Assembly: GCF_900103715.1 (NCBI RefSeq)
Contig: NZ_FNHL01000003.1
Coordinates: 1-64,000, forward strand
Reading direction: 5' to 3'
Length of the DNA stretch: 64,000 nt
Source: Halogranum gelatinilyticum
GTDB taxonomy: Archaea; Halobacteriota; Halobacteria; Halobacteriales; Haloferacaceae
Part shown: one piece after another, positions 52,379-60,772 of the stretch
Position numbering within the stretch: the first letter of the stretch is position 1
Layout of the letters: every line of letters starts with the position of its first letter
The notes under the pieces: model-generated
What the model was told of the DNA's origin: nothing
Seen by the model: only the letters and a program-made list of their open reading frames with translations
Databases searched by the model: none
Made by a program: the position numbers and the translations under genes

Positions 52379-53635
52379 TCAGGGCCAGTTACCGCCTTGC
52401 GTGTAGGCCTTGGCGACGCGGTCGATGGCGACGACGTAGGCCGCCGTCCGGAAGTTCGGGAGGTCGTTGGACTCGTAGGCGTCGACGAGGTTTTCGAAGG
52501 CGTCGACGATGATGCGTTCGAGTTCGTCGTTGACGCGCTCTTCGGTCCAGTAGAACCGCTGGCGGTTCTGGACCCACTCGAAGTACGAGACCGTCACGCC
52601 GCCGGCGTTGGCGAGGATGTCCGGGAAGACGTAGACGTCGCGCTCCGTGAGGACGTCGTCGGCGTCGGGCGTCAGCGGCCCGTTCGCGGCCTCGACGATG
52701 ACGTCGGCCTCCACCTCTTTCGCGAGGTCGCCGTCGATGGCGTTTTCGAGGGCTGCGGGGACGAGTAAGTCGACGTCGAGCGTCAGGAGCTCTTCGTTCG
52801 TGAGTTCCTTCTCCGCGCCTTCGTAGCCCGTGACGCTGCCCGTCTCGGTCTTGAAGTCCTTGACCGCCTTGGGGTCGAAGCCTGCTTCCGAATAGATGCC
52901 GCCGCTGGAGTCGGAGACGGCGACGACGTTCGCGCCGAGTTCGTCGATGAGCTTGGCCGCGACCCAGCCGGCGTTGCCGTAGCCCTGGACGGCGACGCTC
53001 GCGCCCTCGATGTCCTTGCCGAGGTAGTCGAAGGCCTCGCGGGCGGTCAGCATCGTCGAGCGACCCGTCGCCTCGACACGGCCCGCACTGCCGCCGGAGT
53101 CGGGTGCTTTACCGGTGATGACGCCCGGTGCGGTGGTGTTCTCCAGCGTCTCGTAGGTGTCTTTGATCCAGTTCATCTCGCGCTGGCCGGTGTTGACGTC
53201 CGGCGCGGGGATGTCCTTGTCCTCGCCGATGAACGGCCGCAGTTCCTTGGCGAACGAGCGGGTGATGCGCTCCAGCTCGCCGTCGCTGTAGTCGGCGGGG
53301 TCGATGACGATACCGCCCTTGCCGCCGCCGTACGGGATGTCGACGACGGCGCACTTGTAGACCATCCAGCCCGAGAGCGCCTTCACCTCGTCGCGCGAGA
53401 CGTCCGGGTGGTAGCGGATGCCGCCCTTGTACGGCCCGCGGTCGCCGTTGAACTGCGAGCGGAACGCTTTGAAGACGCCGAGCGTGCCGTCGTCCATCTC
53501 GACGGAGAGGTTCGTCTCCAGCACGCGCTCGGGGTGCTTTAGACGGTCGATGACGTCCGGTGCCACGTCCAGATACGCGGCTGCGTCGTCGATCTGCTCC
53601 TGCAGGGACTCGAACGGATTTGCCTCATCCGACAT
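52379..53635 (-). CDS. gdhA: Glutamate dehydrogenase
   Basis: 418 residues, hexameric GDH family. It interconverts glutamate and 2-oxoglutarate plus ammonia. Substrate-site segments are [36 protein letters not shown] (catalytic Lys) and [10 protein letters not shown]. The dinucleotide motif is GYGNAG. A CTTAA box lies 26-30 bases upstream, so the mRNA is probably leaderless. A second GDH gene is 1.1 kb away on the same strand, with a CitE-type lyase gene between them. Confidence 0.95.
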   Translation of the reverse strand: MSDEANPFESLQEQIDDAAAYLDVAPDVIDRLKHPERVLETNLSVEMDDGTLGVFKAFRSQFNGDRGPYKGGIRYHPDVSRDEVKALSGWMVYKCAVVDIPYGGGKGGIVIDPADYSDGELERITRSFAKELRPFIGEDKDIPAPDVNTGQREMNWIKDTYETLENTTAPGVITGKAPDSGGSAGRVEATGRSTMLTAREAFDYLGKDIEGASVAVQGYGNAGWVAAKLIDELGANVVAVSDSSGGIYSEAGFDPKAVKDFKTETGSVTGYEGAEKELTNEELLTLDVDLLVPAALENAIDGDLAKEVEADVIVEAANGPLTPDADDVLTERDVYVFPDILANAGGVTVSYFEWVQNRQRFYWTEERVNDELERIIVDAFENLVDAYESNDLPNFRTAAYVVAIDRVAKAYTQGGNWP

Positions 53636-53660
53636 AACCGATATACGACTCGGTGATACG

Positions 53661-53665
53661 TTAAG
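53661..53665 (-). promoter_or_regulatory. TATA-like box of gdhA
   Basis: CTTAA on the minus strand, 26-30 bases before the ATG at 53635, inside an AT-rich stretch. Confidence 0.45.
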
Positions 53666-53782
53666 TGTGACGAAACAATATCATAGAGAATAATTAAGAT
53701 ACCTTGTATGTGTTCCAGTTACACGATACGTCCTCGACTGCGGCACGGGACACGGCCCAGCGGCCGGACGTGAGAGACAGAC

Positions 53783-54631
53783 CTACCAGACGCCCGCAGC
53801 CTCGGCTCGCTCGCGGACCCGCTCGGCCTGTGCGATGAGCGGCACGTCGATCATCTCGTCGTCGACGCGGAAGACGCCACGCCCCTCCGCTTCGGCCTCG
53901 TCGCGGGCGGCGAGCACTTTCTTCGCCCACGCGACGCGCTCGGTCTCGGGCGTGAACGCGTCGTTGATGACGTCCACCTGTGAGGGATGGATGGCCATCT
54001 TGCCGTCGTAGCCGAGCGTCAGGGCGAACTCGGTCTCCTCGCGCAGGCCCGAGGGGTCCGAGAAATCCGTGTAGACGGTGTCGACTGCGTCGACGTCCGC
54101 CGCGCTCGCCGCGAGCACGACGTGTTCGCGGGCGTAGAGCACCTCAGTTCCCTCGTCGGTTCGGACCGCGCCGACGTCGGCTGCGAGGTCCTCGGCACCG
54201 AAGACGAGCGCGTCCGTCGCACTCGCGGTGGCGATGGAGGCCGCGTTCAGCACACCGGCAGCACTCTCGACGAGCGTGAGCAGCGGGAGGTCGAAACCCG
54301 CCTGCGTCACGCGCTCTTCGACACGGACCACGTCGTCGAGACCGCTCACTTTCGGGACCATCACGGCGTCGAGTCGGAGGTCGGCGTCCAGTATCGCATC
54401 GAAGTCCGCTGCTGCCGCGTCACCAGGGTTGACCCGGACACACACCTCGGCGTCGGGGTCGAACGCAGGGTCGGAGAGCACGTCGCGGACGGCTGCCCGC
54501 GCCTCGTCCTTCCGCGACGGCGCGACGGCGTCTTCGAGGTCGAAGACGACCGTGTCGGCACCGGTCTGGGGTGCTTTTCGCATCAGCTTCAGCTGGTCAC
54601 CGGGCGAGAACATGACGCTACGTCGGGACAT
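53783..54631 (-). CDS. HpcH/HpaI-CitE family acyl-CoA lyase (beta-methylmalyl-CoA lyase candidate)
   Basis: 282 residues. CitE-type TIM barrel: RRSVMFSPGDQLKLMRKAPQ, ADTVVFDLEDAVAPSRKDEA, VCVRVNPGD, MVPKVSGLDDVVRVEE and LVFGAEDLAADVG, with the metal-binding Glu and Asp in place. In haloarchaea such enzymes split beta-methylmalyl-CoA or act with malyl-CoA. The GDH neighbours and the MaoC gene at 56258 suit the methylaspartate cycle. Citramalyl-CoA or malyl-CoA remain alternatives. Confidence 0.85.
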   Translation of the reverse strand: MSRRSVMFSPGDQLKLMRKAPQTGADTVVFDLEDAVAPSRKDEARAAVRDVLSDPAFDPDAEVCVRVNPGDAAAADFDAILDADLRLDAVMVPKVSGLDDVVRVEERVTQAGFDLPLLTLVESAAGVLNAASIATASATDALVFGAEDLAADVGAVRTDEGTEVLYAREHVVLAASAADVDAVDTVYTDFSDPSGLREETEFALTLGYDGKMAIHPSQVDVINDAFTPETERVAWAKKVLAARDEAEAEGRGVFRVDDEMIDVPLIAQAERVRERAEAAGVW

Positions 54632-54695
54632 ATCTCCTCTGTCGTCGGCGACGGGTTTGAAACCGGAGGGCGAGTGCAGAAGTACAAGTACGAAG

Positions 54696-54745
54696 CCGCG
54701 GCCAGACGCCCCGTGACCTGACGACAGCCACGGGGCGGCCAGCGG
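54696..54745. repeat. Extended intergenic hairpin between second gdh gene and citE-like gene
   Basis: CGCCCCGTG (54707-54715) pairs perfectly with CACGGGGCG (54729-54737) around a 13-base loop. Outside, CCGC-GGC and GCC-A-GCGG allow the stem to extend. It lies just downstream of the second GDH gene in its direction of transcription. It could be a terminator, processing site or attenuator. Confidence 0.55.
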
Positions 54746-54793
54746 CTGTGTGGCCGACCGCCTCGTGCGACGACCGGCCACCTGTTTGCCTGC

Positions 54794-56071
54794 TTACGGC
54801 CAGAGACCGCGTGCGTCGTGTGCCTCGGCGACGCGCGAGAGGGCGACGATGTAGGCGGCGTCACGCCACGTCACGTCGCGCGCCTCGTACTCCTCGCAGA
54901 CGGCGTCCCACGCCTTCAGCATCTCCGCCTCCAACTCCTCGGTGACGCGTTCGAGCGTCCACTGCCGACGGTTGATGTCCTGCAGCCACTCGAAGTACGA
55001 GACCGTCACGCCCCCGGCGTTGGCGAGGATGTCCGGCAGGACCGGAATCCCACGCTCCTCGAAGACCGCGTCGGCGGCCGTCGTCGTCGGCCCGTTCGCG
55101 CCTTCGACGATCATCCGTGCCTGCACGTCGTTGGCGTTGTCGGCCGTGAGGACGTTGCCGATAGCGGCCGGGATGAGGATGTCGACGTCGAGTTCCAAGA
55201 GATCGGAGTTCGAGAGCTTCTCCGGGGCGTCGTAGCCCGAGACCATCCCGGGAACCTCGTCGTGGCCTTCGACGTCCTTCGTGTCGAGCCCGTCGGGATC
55301 GTAGATGGCTCCGTTGACGTCGGAGACGGCGACGACCGTCGCGCCCCAGTCGTCCAGCGACCGCGCTGCGTTGGCACCGACGCTCCCGAAGCCCTGCACG
55401 GCGACGGTCGTGTCCTCGATGTCCCAGTCGTAGTAGTCGATAGCCTCGCGGGCGACGATGGCGACCGAGTGACCGGGCGATTCCTCACGCCCGTACGAGC
55501 CGCCGATGACCGGCGGCTTGCCGGTGACGACGCCCGGCTGGGTCTCGCCCTCCTGCATCGAGTAGGCGTCCATGAACCACGCCATCGTCTGGGGGTCCGT
55601 CCCCATGTCGGGTGCGGGGATATCCTTCATCGGTCCGACGACCTCTCGGAGTTCCTCGGCGAAGCGACGGGTGAGCCGCTCTTTCTCGTCGCGGCTGAGG
55701 TCCTTCGGGTTGACGACGATGCCACCCTTGCCGCCGCCGAAGGGGAGGTCCATCACGGCGCACTTCCAGGTCATCCACATCGAGAGACCGATACACTCCT
55801 CGGCGTCGACCTCGGGATGGTAGCGCAGACCGCCCTTGAACGGGCCGCGGACGCTGTCGTGCTGTGCGCGGTACCCGGTGAGGATCTCCGTGTCGCCGTC
55901 GTCGCGCTTCAGCGGAATCGACACCTGGTGGACTTTGTCGGGATGTTTGAGCCGTTCGATGGTGCCGGGGTCGACGTCGAGATGGGCCGCGGCGCGTTCG
56001 AGCTGCCGACGGGCGGTCTCGACGGCTGTCTCCTGTGCCTCGGGTTCGGATGTGCCGGTTTGTTGTGTCAT
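54794..56071 (-). CDS. Glutamate dehydrogenase, second copy
   Basis: 425 residues, same family as the gene at 52379 but clearly divergent: [50 protein letters not shown], and dinucleotide motif GFGSVG. The ATG at 56071 has a GGAGG 11 bases upstream; an in-frame ATG at 56116 would add 15 residues. A TATA-like sequence (near 56176-56181) is about 105 bases upstream, so this gene seems to have a leader. The two copies may serve opposite directions or different coenzymes. Confidence 0.94.
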   Translation of the reverse strand: MTQQTGTSEPEAQETAVETARRQLERAAAHLDVDPGTIERLKHPDKVHQVSIPLKRDDGDTEILTGYRAQHDSVRGPFKGGLRYHPEVDAEECIGLSMWMTWKCAVMDLPFGGGKGGIVVNPKDLSRDEKERLTRRFAEELREVVGPMKDIPAPDMGTDPQTMAWFMDAYSMQEGETQPGVVTGKPPVIGGSYGREESPGHSVAIVAREAIDYYDWDIEDTTVAVQGFGSVGANAARSLDDWGATVVAVSDVNGAIYDPDGLDTKDVEGHDEVPGMVSGYDAPEKLSNSDLLELDVDILIPAAIGNVLTADNANDVQARMIVEGANGPTTTAADAVFEERGIPVLPDILANAGGVTVSYFEWLQDINRRQWTLERVTEELEAEMLKAWDAVCEEYEARDVTWRDAAYIVALSRVAEAHDARGLWP

Positions 56072-56190
56072 GGGTGGGTCGTCCTCCGACTCACGGTGTG
56101 TCGCCACCGCGAGCAACTGGCCCGACTGGCCTGCGTGCCGGTCGGAGCTGTTTCCCGAGGGTTACCCGCCACGGTGTATAATTGTTCTTA

Positions 56191-56240
56191 ACTACTGTTG
56201 GTAGTGACACATCCTGCCAATCGTCACGGTTTTCTGTGAC
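56191..56240. promoter_or_regulatory. Two short palindromes in the gdh-maoC divergent promoter region
   Basis: ACTAC-TGTTG-GTAGT (56191-56205) and GTCAC...GTGAC (about 56222-56239) occur in the 186-base region between the divergent second GDH and MaoC genes. Such symmetry suits a shared regulator but is weak evidence. Confidence 0.35.
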
Positions 56241-56257
56241 ACGGCTGCACGAGGTGT

Positions 56258-56719
56258 ATGGCAGGACGGTACTACGAGGAGTTCGATGTCGGCGAGACCA
56301 TCGAACACGACAAGCGGCGAACCGTGAGCGAGAGCGACAACCAACGGTTCTGCGACATGACGATGAACCAGCAGCCCCTCCATCTCGACGCAGAGTTCGC
56401 TGCCGACACGCAGTTCGGCGAGCGGCTCGTCAACGGTATCTACACCCTCGCGCTCGCCGTCGGCGTCTCGATCCCCGACACGACTGAAGGGACCATCGTC
56501 GCCAATCTCTCGTACGACGATATCTCGCATCCCCATCCAGTCTACCACGGCGACACCATCCGCGCGCAGTCGACCGTGACCGACAAGCGAGAGACCTCCG
56601 ACGGCGAGCGCGGGGTCGTCACGATGCACGTCGAAGTCTTCAATCAGGACGACACGCTCGTCTGTGAGTTCGACCGGACAGTTCTCTCGTTGAAGCGCGA
56701 GAGTCGAGCGTCAGAGTAA
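56258..56719 (+). CDS. MaoC-family dehydratase/hydratase with Asn in place of catalytic Asp
   Basis: 153 residues, one hotdog-fold domain. The hydratase motif reads MTMNQQPLHLDAEFA: aligning to the family GD-x-N-P-L-H, the usual Asp is Asn37, the Asn is Gln39, and the catalytic His is His42. The end of the domain (YHGDTIRAQSTVTDKRETSD) is standard. It is divergent from the second GDH gene and close to the CitE lyase, suggesting action on a mesaconyl- or methylmalyl-CoA-like ester. Its 3' end overlaps the convergent DUF5658-like gene by 9 bases. Confidence 0.85.
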   Translation: MAGRYYEEFDVGETIEHDKRRTVSESDNQRFCDMTMNQQPLHLDAEFAADTQFGERLVNGIYTLALAVGVSIPDTTEGTIVANLSYDDISHPHPVYHGDTIRAQSTVTDKRETSDGERGVVTMHVEVFNQDDTLVCEFDRTVLSLKRESRASE

Positions 56720-57166
56720 CACGTCGGCGAGCAGGAGGCTGTTACTCGTCACTGCGACTCCCCACAGGAGAACGAGTCCGAGAGGGACGATACCACGGTG
56801 TGGCTTCGGCATCGCCCACCAGGCGAGGAGTCCAACGAGCATCGCCAACCCCTTGAGTAAGGTGAAGGTCCCAGCGAGTCCGAGCATCGGTAACAAGTAG
56901 TTGACAACCGGATTCATCTCGGCAAGTCCAACCTGAAGACCGTACGTGGTCGTCACGATGTCGAGGACGAGCGCGACCACAGCGAGCACCCACAGCGTCG
57001 CCTGATGAGCGGTGGCCAGCTCGCTGGCCTTCGAGAGCCAACCGATGGTGGTGGTTCGGGCAGCGGGGAGTCGAGGTCTGGGTAGGGTGGACAAGCGGGT
57101 CACCTCCGGGCACAGCAGTCCCCGGCTACCTGCCACTTCGGACGACTCCTCCCTTAGTAGACGCAT
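56711..57166 (-). CDS. DUF5658-like membrane protein
   Basis: 151 residues. A polar N-terminal 45 residues precede four membrane helices, with the motif LDIVTTTYGLQVGLAEMNPVV in the first helix region; this D-TT-G-E-NP pattern marks the family I recall as DUF5658. Start uncertain; ATG at 57166 has a TTAATC element about 12-17 bases upstream. Function unknown. The 3' end overlaps the MaoC gene. Confidence 0.75.
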   Translation of the reverse strand: MRLLREESSEVAGSRGLLCPEVTRLSTLPRPRLPAARTTTIGWLSKASELATAHQATLWVLAVVALVLDIVTTTYGLQVGLAEMNPVVNYLLPMLGLAGTFTLLKGLAMLVGLLAWWAMPKPHRGIVPLGLVLLWGVAVTSNSLLLADVLL

Positions 57167-57216
57167 CCTATCTCGGGATTAACAGACAGTTCAATCCAAC
57201 CAATACATGGCCGAGC

Positions 57217-58971
57217 CTAGAGGACGGTCCCGTGTTTCTTATCCGGCAGCGACTTCTCGACGGTCTCGTAGAACGCAAAGCGGTTGACGAGTTCCTGGCG
57301 GAGCGTGCTCGGCGGCACCACCTCGTCGATGACGACCTCGCTCGCCATCCGGTGGATGTCGATGTCGCGGCGGTACTCCTCGCGGAGTTCTTCTTCGCGT
57401 TTCGCGCGCTCCTCGGGGTCGTCGATGGCGTTCAGCTTGTTCGCGTAGACCGCGTTGATGGCCGCTTCGGGACCCATGATGCCGATCTCGCCCGACGGGA
57501 GCCCGATGACGCTCTCGGGGTCGTACGCCGGGCCGCCCATCGCATAGATGCCCGCGCCGTAGGCCTTCCGGACGACGACGGTCTGCTTTGGGACTGTTGC
57601 CGACGACGTGGCGTAGATGAACTTCTTGCCCTTCTCTAGGATGGCGTCCTTCTCGACCTGCGACCCGGCCATGAAGCCCGGCGTGTCACAGAGGTAGAGC
57701 AGCGGAATCTCGTAGGCGTCACAGGTCCAGATGAACTCCGCGGCCTTCTCTGCGGCGTCGGGGAAGATGGCTCCCGAGCGTTGGGTGGGCTGGTTGGCGA
57801 CGACGCCGACCGGGCGGCCGTCGATGCGGCAGAAGGCCGTGACGATCTCGGACCCGAAGTCGGGCTTCAACTCGAACACGGACTCGGCGTCGGCGATCCG
57901 GTCGAGCAGGTCGAAGACGTCGTAGGGGCGGTTCGGTGCCTCCGGGATGAGTTCGTCGATGCCGTCGGGCGAGTATTTCGGTGGCTTGGGTTCGGACTTC
58001 GGCGGCTTCTCGCCCGCTTTGTCGGGGAGATAGGTGACGAGTTGGGAGACGAGTTCGCGGGCGTGAGCCTCGTCGCTGGCGACGAGGTCGGCACTCCCGG
58101 AGTGTTTCGCGTGAACCTCGGGGCCACCGAGGTCCTGCATATCGATATCCTCGCCGGTGACCATCTTGACCATCCGCGGGGAGGCGATGGCCATCGCGCT
58201 CATCCCCTCAACCATGACCGTGAAGTCCGCGAAGACCGGCGTGTAGGCCGCGCCAGCGATACACGGACCGTAGAGCACGCAGATCTGTGGGACGCGCCCC
58301 GACAACATCGAGTGATTATAGTAGTATTTCCCGATTCCCTCGCGGTTGGCGAAGAAGCCGGTCTGTTCGTCGATGCGGCCGCCCGAGGAGTCCATCAGAT
58401 AGAGCACCGGCTTGCCGGTTTTCAGCGCGCGCTGCTGCATCCGCAGGAACTTCTCGACGCCGCGCTCGGCCATACTCCCCGCTTTGACGGTGAAGTCGTT
58501 GGCCATGAAGTGCAGCTCTCGGCCCTCGAACTCCGCCGCGCCAGTGATGAGTCCGTCCGTCGGCAGGCGGCTGTTCTCGTCGGCCTCGTCGACGTTCGGG
58601 GAGTTCTCGTGCCAGCCGTCGAAATGTGCGAACTTGCCGTCCTCGAACAGGATACCGTCCTCGCCGTCGCCGAACCAGAGGTCGAGTCGGTCGCGGACGA
58701 ACAGCTTACCCTGGTCGGGCAGCCGCTGTTTGTACTTCTCGGGACCGCCCGAGAGGATGTCGTCGATCTCCTCGCGGAGTGCGGCCTCCCGCTCGGTCGG
58801 GCCGAGATCGTCGTCGAGCGGATAGTCGACCTCAGGCGGTTCGGCGGTGGCCGCGGGTTCGGCGGCGTCGCCGACGTGGACCTCGATGTCGACGCCGAGA
58901 TGTTCGGCGAGCGCGCTCGCGATGGCACTGGCTTCCTCCTCGGTCGCACCGGAGCCGACGTGGACTTTCAT
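57217..58971 (-). CDS. Acyl-CoA (propionyl-CoA) carboxylase beta chain fused to epsilon-like N-terminal domain
   Basis: 584 residues. Residues about 75-584 are the two-crotonase carboxyltransferase: GGRIDEQTG, GPCIAGAAYTPVFADFTVMV, CDTPGFMAGSQVEKDAI and YGAGIYAMGGPAYDPE. It transfers carboxyl from biotin to propionyl- or acetyl-CoA. The first about 50 residues (MKVHVGSGATEEEASAIASA) resemble the small epsilon/PccX subunit, here apparently fused, followed by a Pro/Ala/Glu linker. The usual beta chain is about 515 residues. The biotin carboxylase subunit is not in the window. Probably pairs with methylmalonyl-CoA mutase at 33497 in propionyl-CoA use. Confidence 0.9.
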   Translation of the reverse strand: MKVHVGSGATEEEASAIASALAEHLGVDIEVHVGDAAEPAATAEPPEVDYPLDDDLGPTEREAALREEIDDILSGGPEKYKQRLPDQGKLFVRDRLDLWFGDGEDGILFEDGKFAHFDGWHENSPNVDEADENSRLPTDGLITGAAEFEGRELHFMANDFTVKAGSMAERGVEKFLRMQQRALKTGKPVLYLMDSSGGRIDEQTGFFANREGIGKYYYNHSMLSGRVPQICVLYGPCIAGAAYTPVFADFTVMVEGMSAMAIASPRMVKMVTGEDIDMQDLGGPEVHAKHSGSADLVASDEAHARELVSQLVTYLPDKAGEKPPKSEPKPPKYSPDGIDELIPEAPNRPYDVFDLLDRIADAESVFELKPDFGSEIVTAFCRIDGRPVGVVANQPTQRSGAIFPDAAEKAAEFIWTCDAYEIPLLYLCDTPGFMAGSQVEKDAILEKGKKFIYATSSATVPKQTVVVRKAYGAGIYAMGGPAYDPESVIGLPSGEIGIMGPEAAINAVYANKLNAIDDPEERAKREEELREEYRRDIDIHRMASEVVIDEVVPPSTLRQELVNRFAFYETVEKSLPDKKHGTVL

Positions 58972-59183
58972 GTCTCGGTGTCCGAGGGGCTATTCAAAAT
59001 TGTTTTCCATGTGGTTTCTGCCAATTCGTGTCAGATCAGTATCGACTGGCGCGGGGCGACGAGCGAGCGAACCGTGACGGAAGACTGCCGAGAGAGAACA
59101 GAACGGTCACGCACGCGACCGGCCGTTATCACCGCTGAAAATTGGCACGCGAGATACATATACTGGAGAGTGAGAGCTACCGT

Positions 59184-60671
59184 ATGGTCCAACAGCGTGG
59201 TTCTCGGCGACGGATTACTGATGCCGAGCGGAGCAGTGTTCGGGGCGGAGAACTGGCGGAGAGCATCGGGTTGACGAGTCACGAGATCCAGTGGCGAAAG
59301 GACTTCACCGGCTTCCAACACAGCGACGTCCAGCGGTTGACAGCGATGGAGTCGGACATCACGAGCCGTGCCGACAGTATCGTCGAGGAGTTCTACGACC
59401 ATCTCGAAGCGTTCGACGAGACGGTCGAAATCTTCGGCCGGTCGACCAAGACGGTCGACCAGCTGAAGCAGACCCAACACCAGTATCTCCGCGGGCTGGT
59501 CGGCGGGCAGTACGACGAGCGGTACTTCGAGAACCGCGCACGGGTCGGGAAGATTCACGATATGCTCGGTCTCGGGCCGAAGATCTACCTCGGTGCCTTC
59601 TCCATCTACTTCCGCAATCTCCTCGGAGCCGTCGTCGACGACCTGAAGCGGAGCGACACGTCGCGCGACGAAGCACTCGACGAGCTGGCCGAGAACGCGC
59701 TGTCGGTGTTCAAGATCATGAACCTCGACCAGCAGGTGGCGATGGACACATACATCGAGTCGTACAACCGGCGGCTGGAGGCGGCAATCGACGACCAGCA
59801 GGCGTTGATGCGCGAAGTCGAGGACGGTCTCCGCCAACCGGTCGAAGAGATCTCCGCGACGGCAGCGACCGTCAGCGAGACCAGCCAGCGTATCAGCACG
59901 ACGGCCGACGAGCAAAACCAGTCGATGGACGAGGTCGCAGACGAGGTCGCCGACATGAGCGCGACCATCGAGGAGATCGCGGCGACGGCCGACGGCGTCG
60001 CGGCGACGAGTCGGGCCGCAGAAGAGACCGCGGAACACGGACAGGAGGCCGCCCAGCAGGCCGTCTCGGTCATGCACGAGGTCGACGACGCGGTCGACGC
60101 GGTCCGGACGGACATCGGCGGCTTGCAGGCACAGGCGGCCGAGATCGACGACATCGTCGAGGTCATCAACGACATCGCCGACCAGACGAATCTCCTAGCA
60201 CTGAACGCCTCTATCGAAGCGGCGCGGGCGGGCGAGGCGGGTGACGGCTTCGCCGTCGTCGCCAACGAGATCAAGCGACTCGCGGGCGACTCACAGGACC
60301 ACGCGAACCAGATCGAGGAAACGGTCCGGGAGATTCAGACCGAGACCGTCGAGAGCATGGAGAGTCTCGAACAGGTCACGACGCAGGTCAACGACGGCGT
60401 CTCGCAGGTCGAGACCGCGATGAACCAACTCGAAGACATCGTCGAAGCGATCAACGAGGCGTCGCAGGGTATCCAGGAGGTGTCGGCTGCGACCGACGAC
60501 CAGTCGGCGTCGACCGAGGAGGTCGCGAGCATGGTCGACGAACTCGCCGACGGCATCGAGGACATGGCGGAGCAGGTCGACGAGCTGGCGACCGCAAACG
60601 AACAACAGCGGGCACGGATTCAGACGGTCGCGGAGACGGCACGTCAACTCGACGGCCAGCGGACGGCCTGA
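59184..60671 (+). CDS. hemAT: HemAT-type globin-coupled aerotaxis transducer
   Basis: 495 residues, close to the known haloarchaeal HemAT size. Residues about 35-200 are a sensor globin with proximal His125 in [20 protein letters not shown]. Residues 220-490 are a soluble methyl-accepting signalling domain; the hairpin tip is [20 protein letters not shown] (331-350) then [17 protein letters not shown]. No membrane helix, so it is a cytoplasmic oxygen sensor signalling to CheA. The ATG at 59184 is 14 codons inside a longer open frame; AT-rich sequence (GATACATATACT) lies 20-32 bases upstream. Confidence 0.94.
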   Translation: MVQQRGSRRRITDAERSSVRGGELAESIGLTSHEIQWRKDFTGFQHSDVQRLTAMESDITSRADSIVEEFYDHLEAFDETVEIFGRSTKTVDQLKQTQHQYLRGLVGGQYDERYFENRARVGKIHDMLGLGPKIYLGAFSIYFRNLLGAVVDDLKRSDTSRDEALDELAENALSVFKIMNLDQQVAMDTYIESYNRRLEAAIDDQQALMREVEDGLRQPVEEISATAATVSETSQRISTTADEQNQSMDEVADEVADMSATIEEIAATADGVAATSRAAEETAEHGQEAAQQAVSVMHEVDDAVDAVRTDIGGLQAQAAEIDDIVEVINDIADQTNLLALNASIEAARAGEAGDGFAVVANEIKRLAGDSQDHANQIEETVREIQTETVESMESLEQVTTQVNDGVSQVETAMNQLEDIVEAINEASQGIQEVSAATDDQSASTEEVASMVDELADGIEDMAEQVDELATANEQQRARIQTVAETARQLDGQRTA

Positions 60672-60707
60672 GTCCGCCGCGTACCCCTCCGGTCGACGAC
60701 CTGCGTG

Positions 60708-60728
60708 ACTGACCCGTGACAGGTCAGT
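60708..60728. promoter_or_regulatory. ACTGACC...GGTCAGT inverted repeat upstream of the SDR gene
   Basis: Perfect 7-bp inverted repeat with a 7-base spacer, 45-65 bases before the ATG at 60773 and upstream of a TATA-like CCTAAG (60744-60749). The position suits an activator or repressor site for the sugar dehydrogenase-like gene. Confidence 0.5.
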
Positions 60729-60772
60729 AGCTCGACCTAGATGCCTAAGGGGCCGTCTCCCGCGTTGCTCGT

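Noticed and set aside
52297-52512. 71-codon plus-strand frame in the gap between pyrB and gdhA
   Set aside because: It runs into the gdhA coding sequence in antisense and has no recognisable features; the 234-base gap appears to hold only upstream and downstream regions.
57781-59274. 497-codon plus-strand open frame opposite the carboxylase beta gene
   Set aside because: Shadow of the carboxylase gene; its translation shows no family motif and it crosses the promoter region of hemAT.
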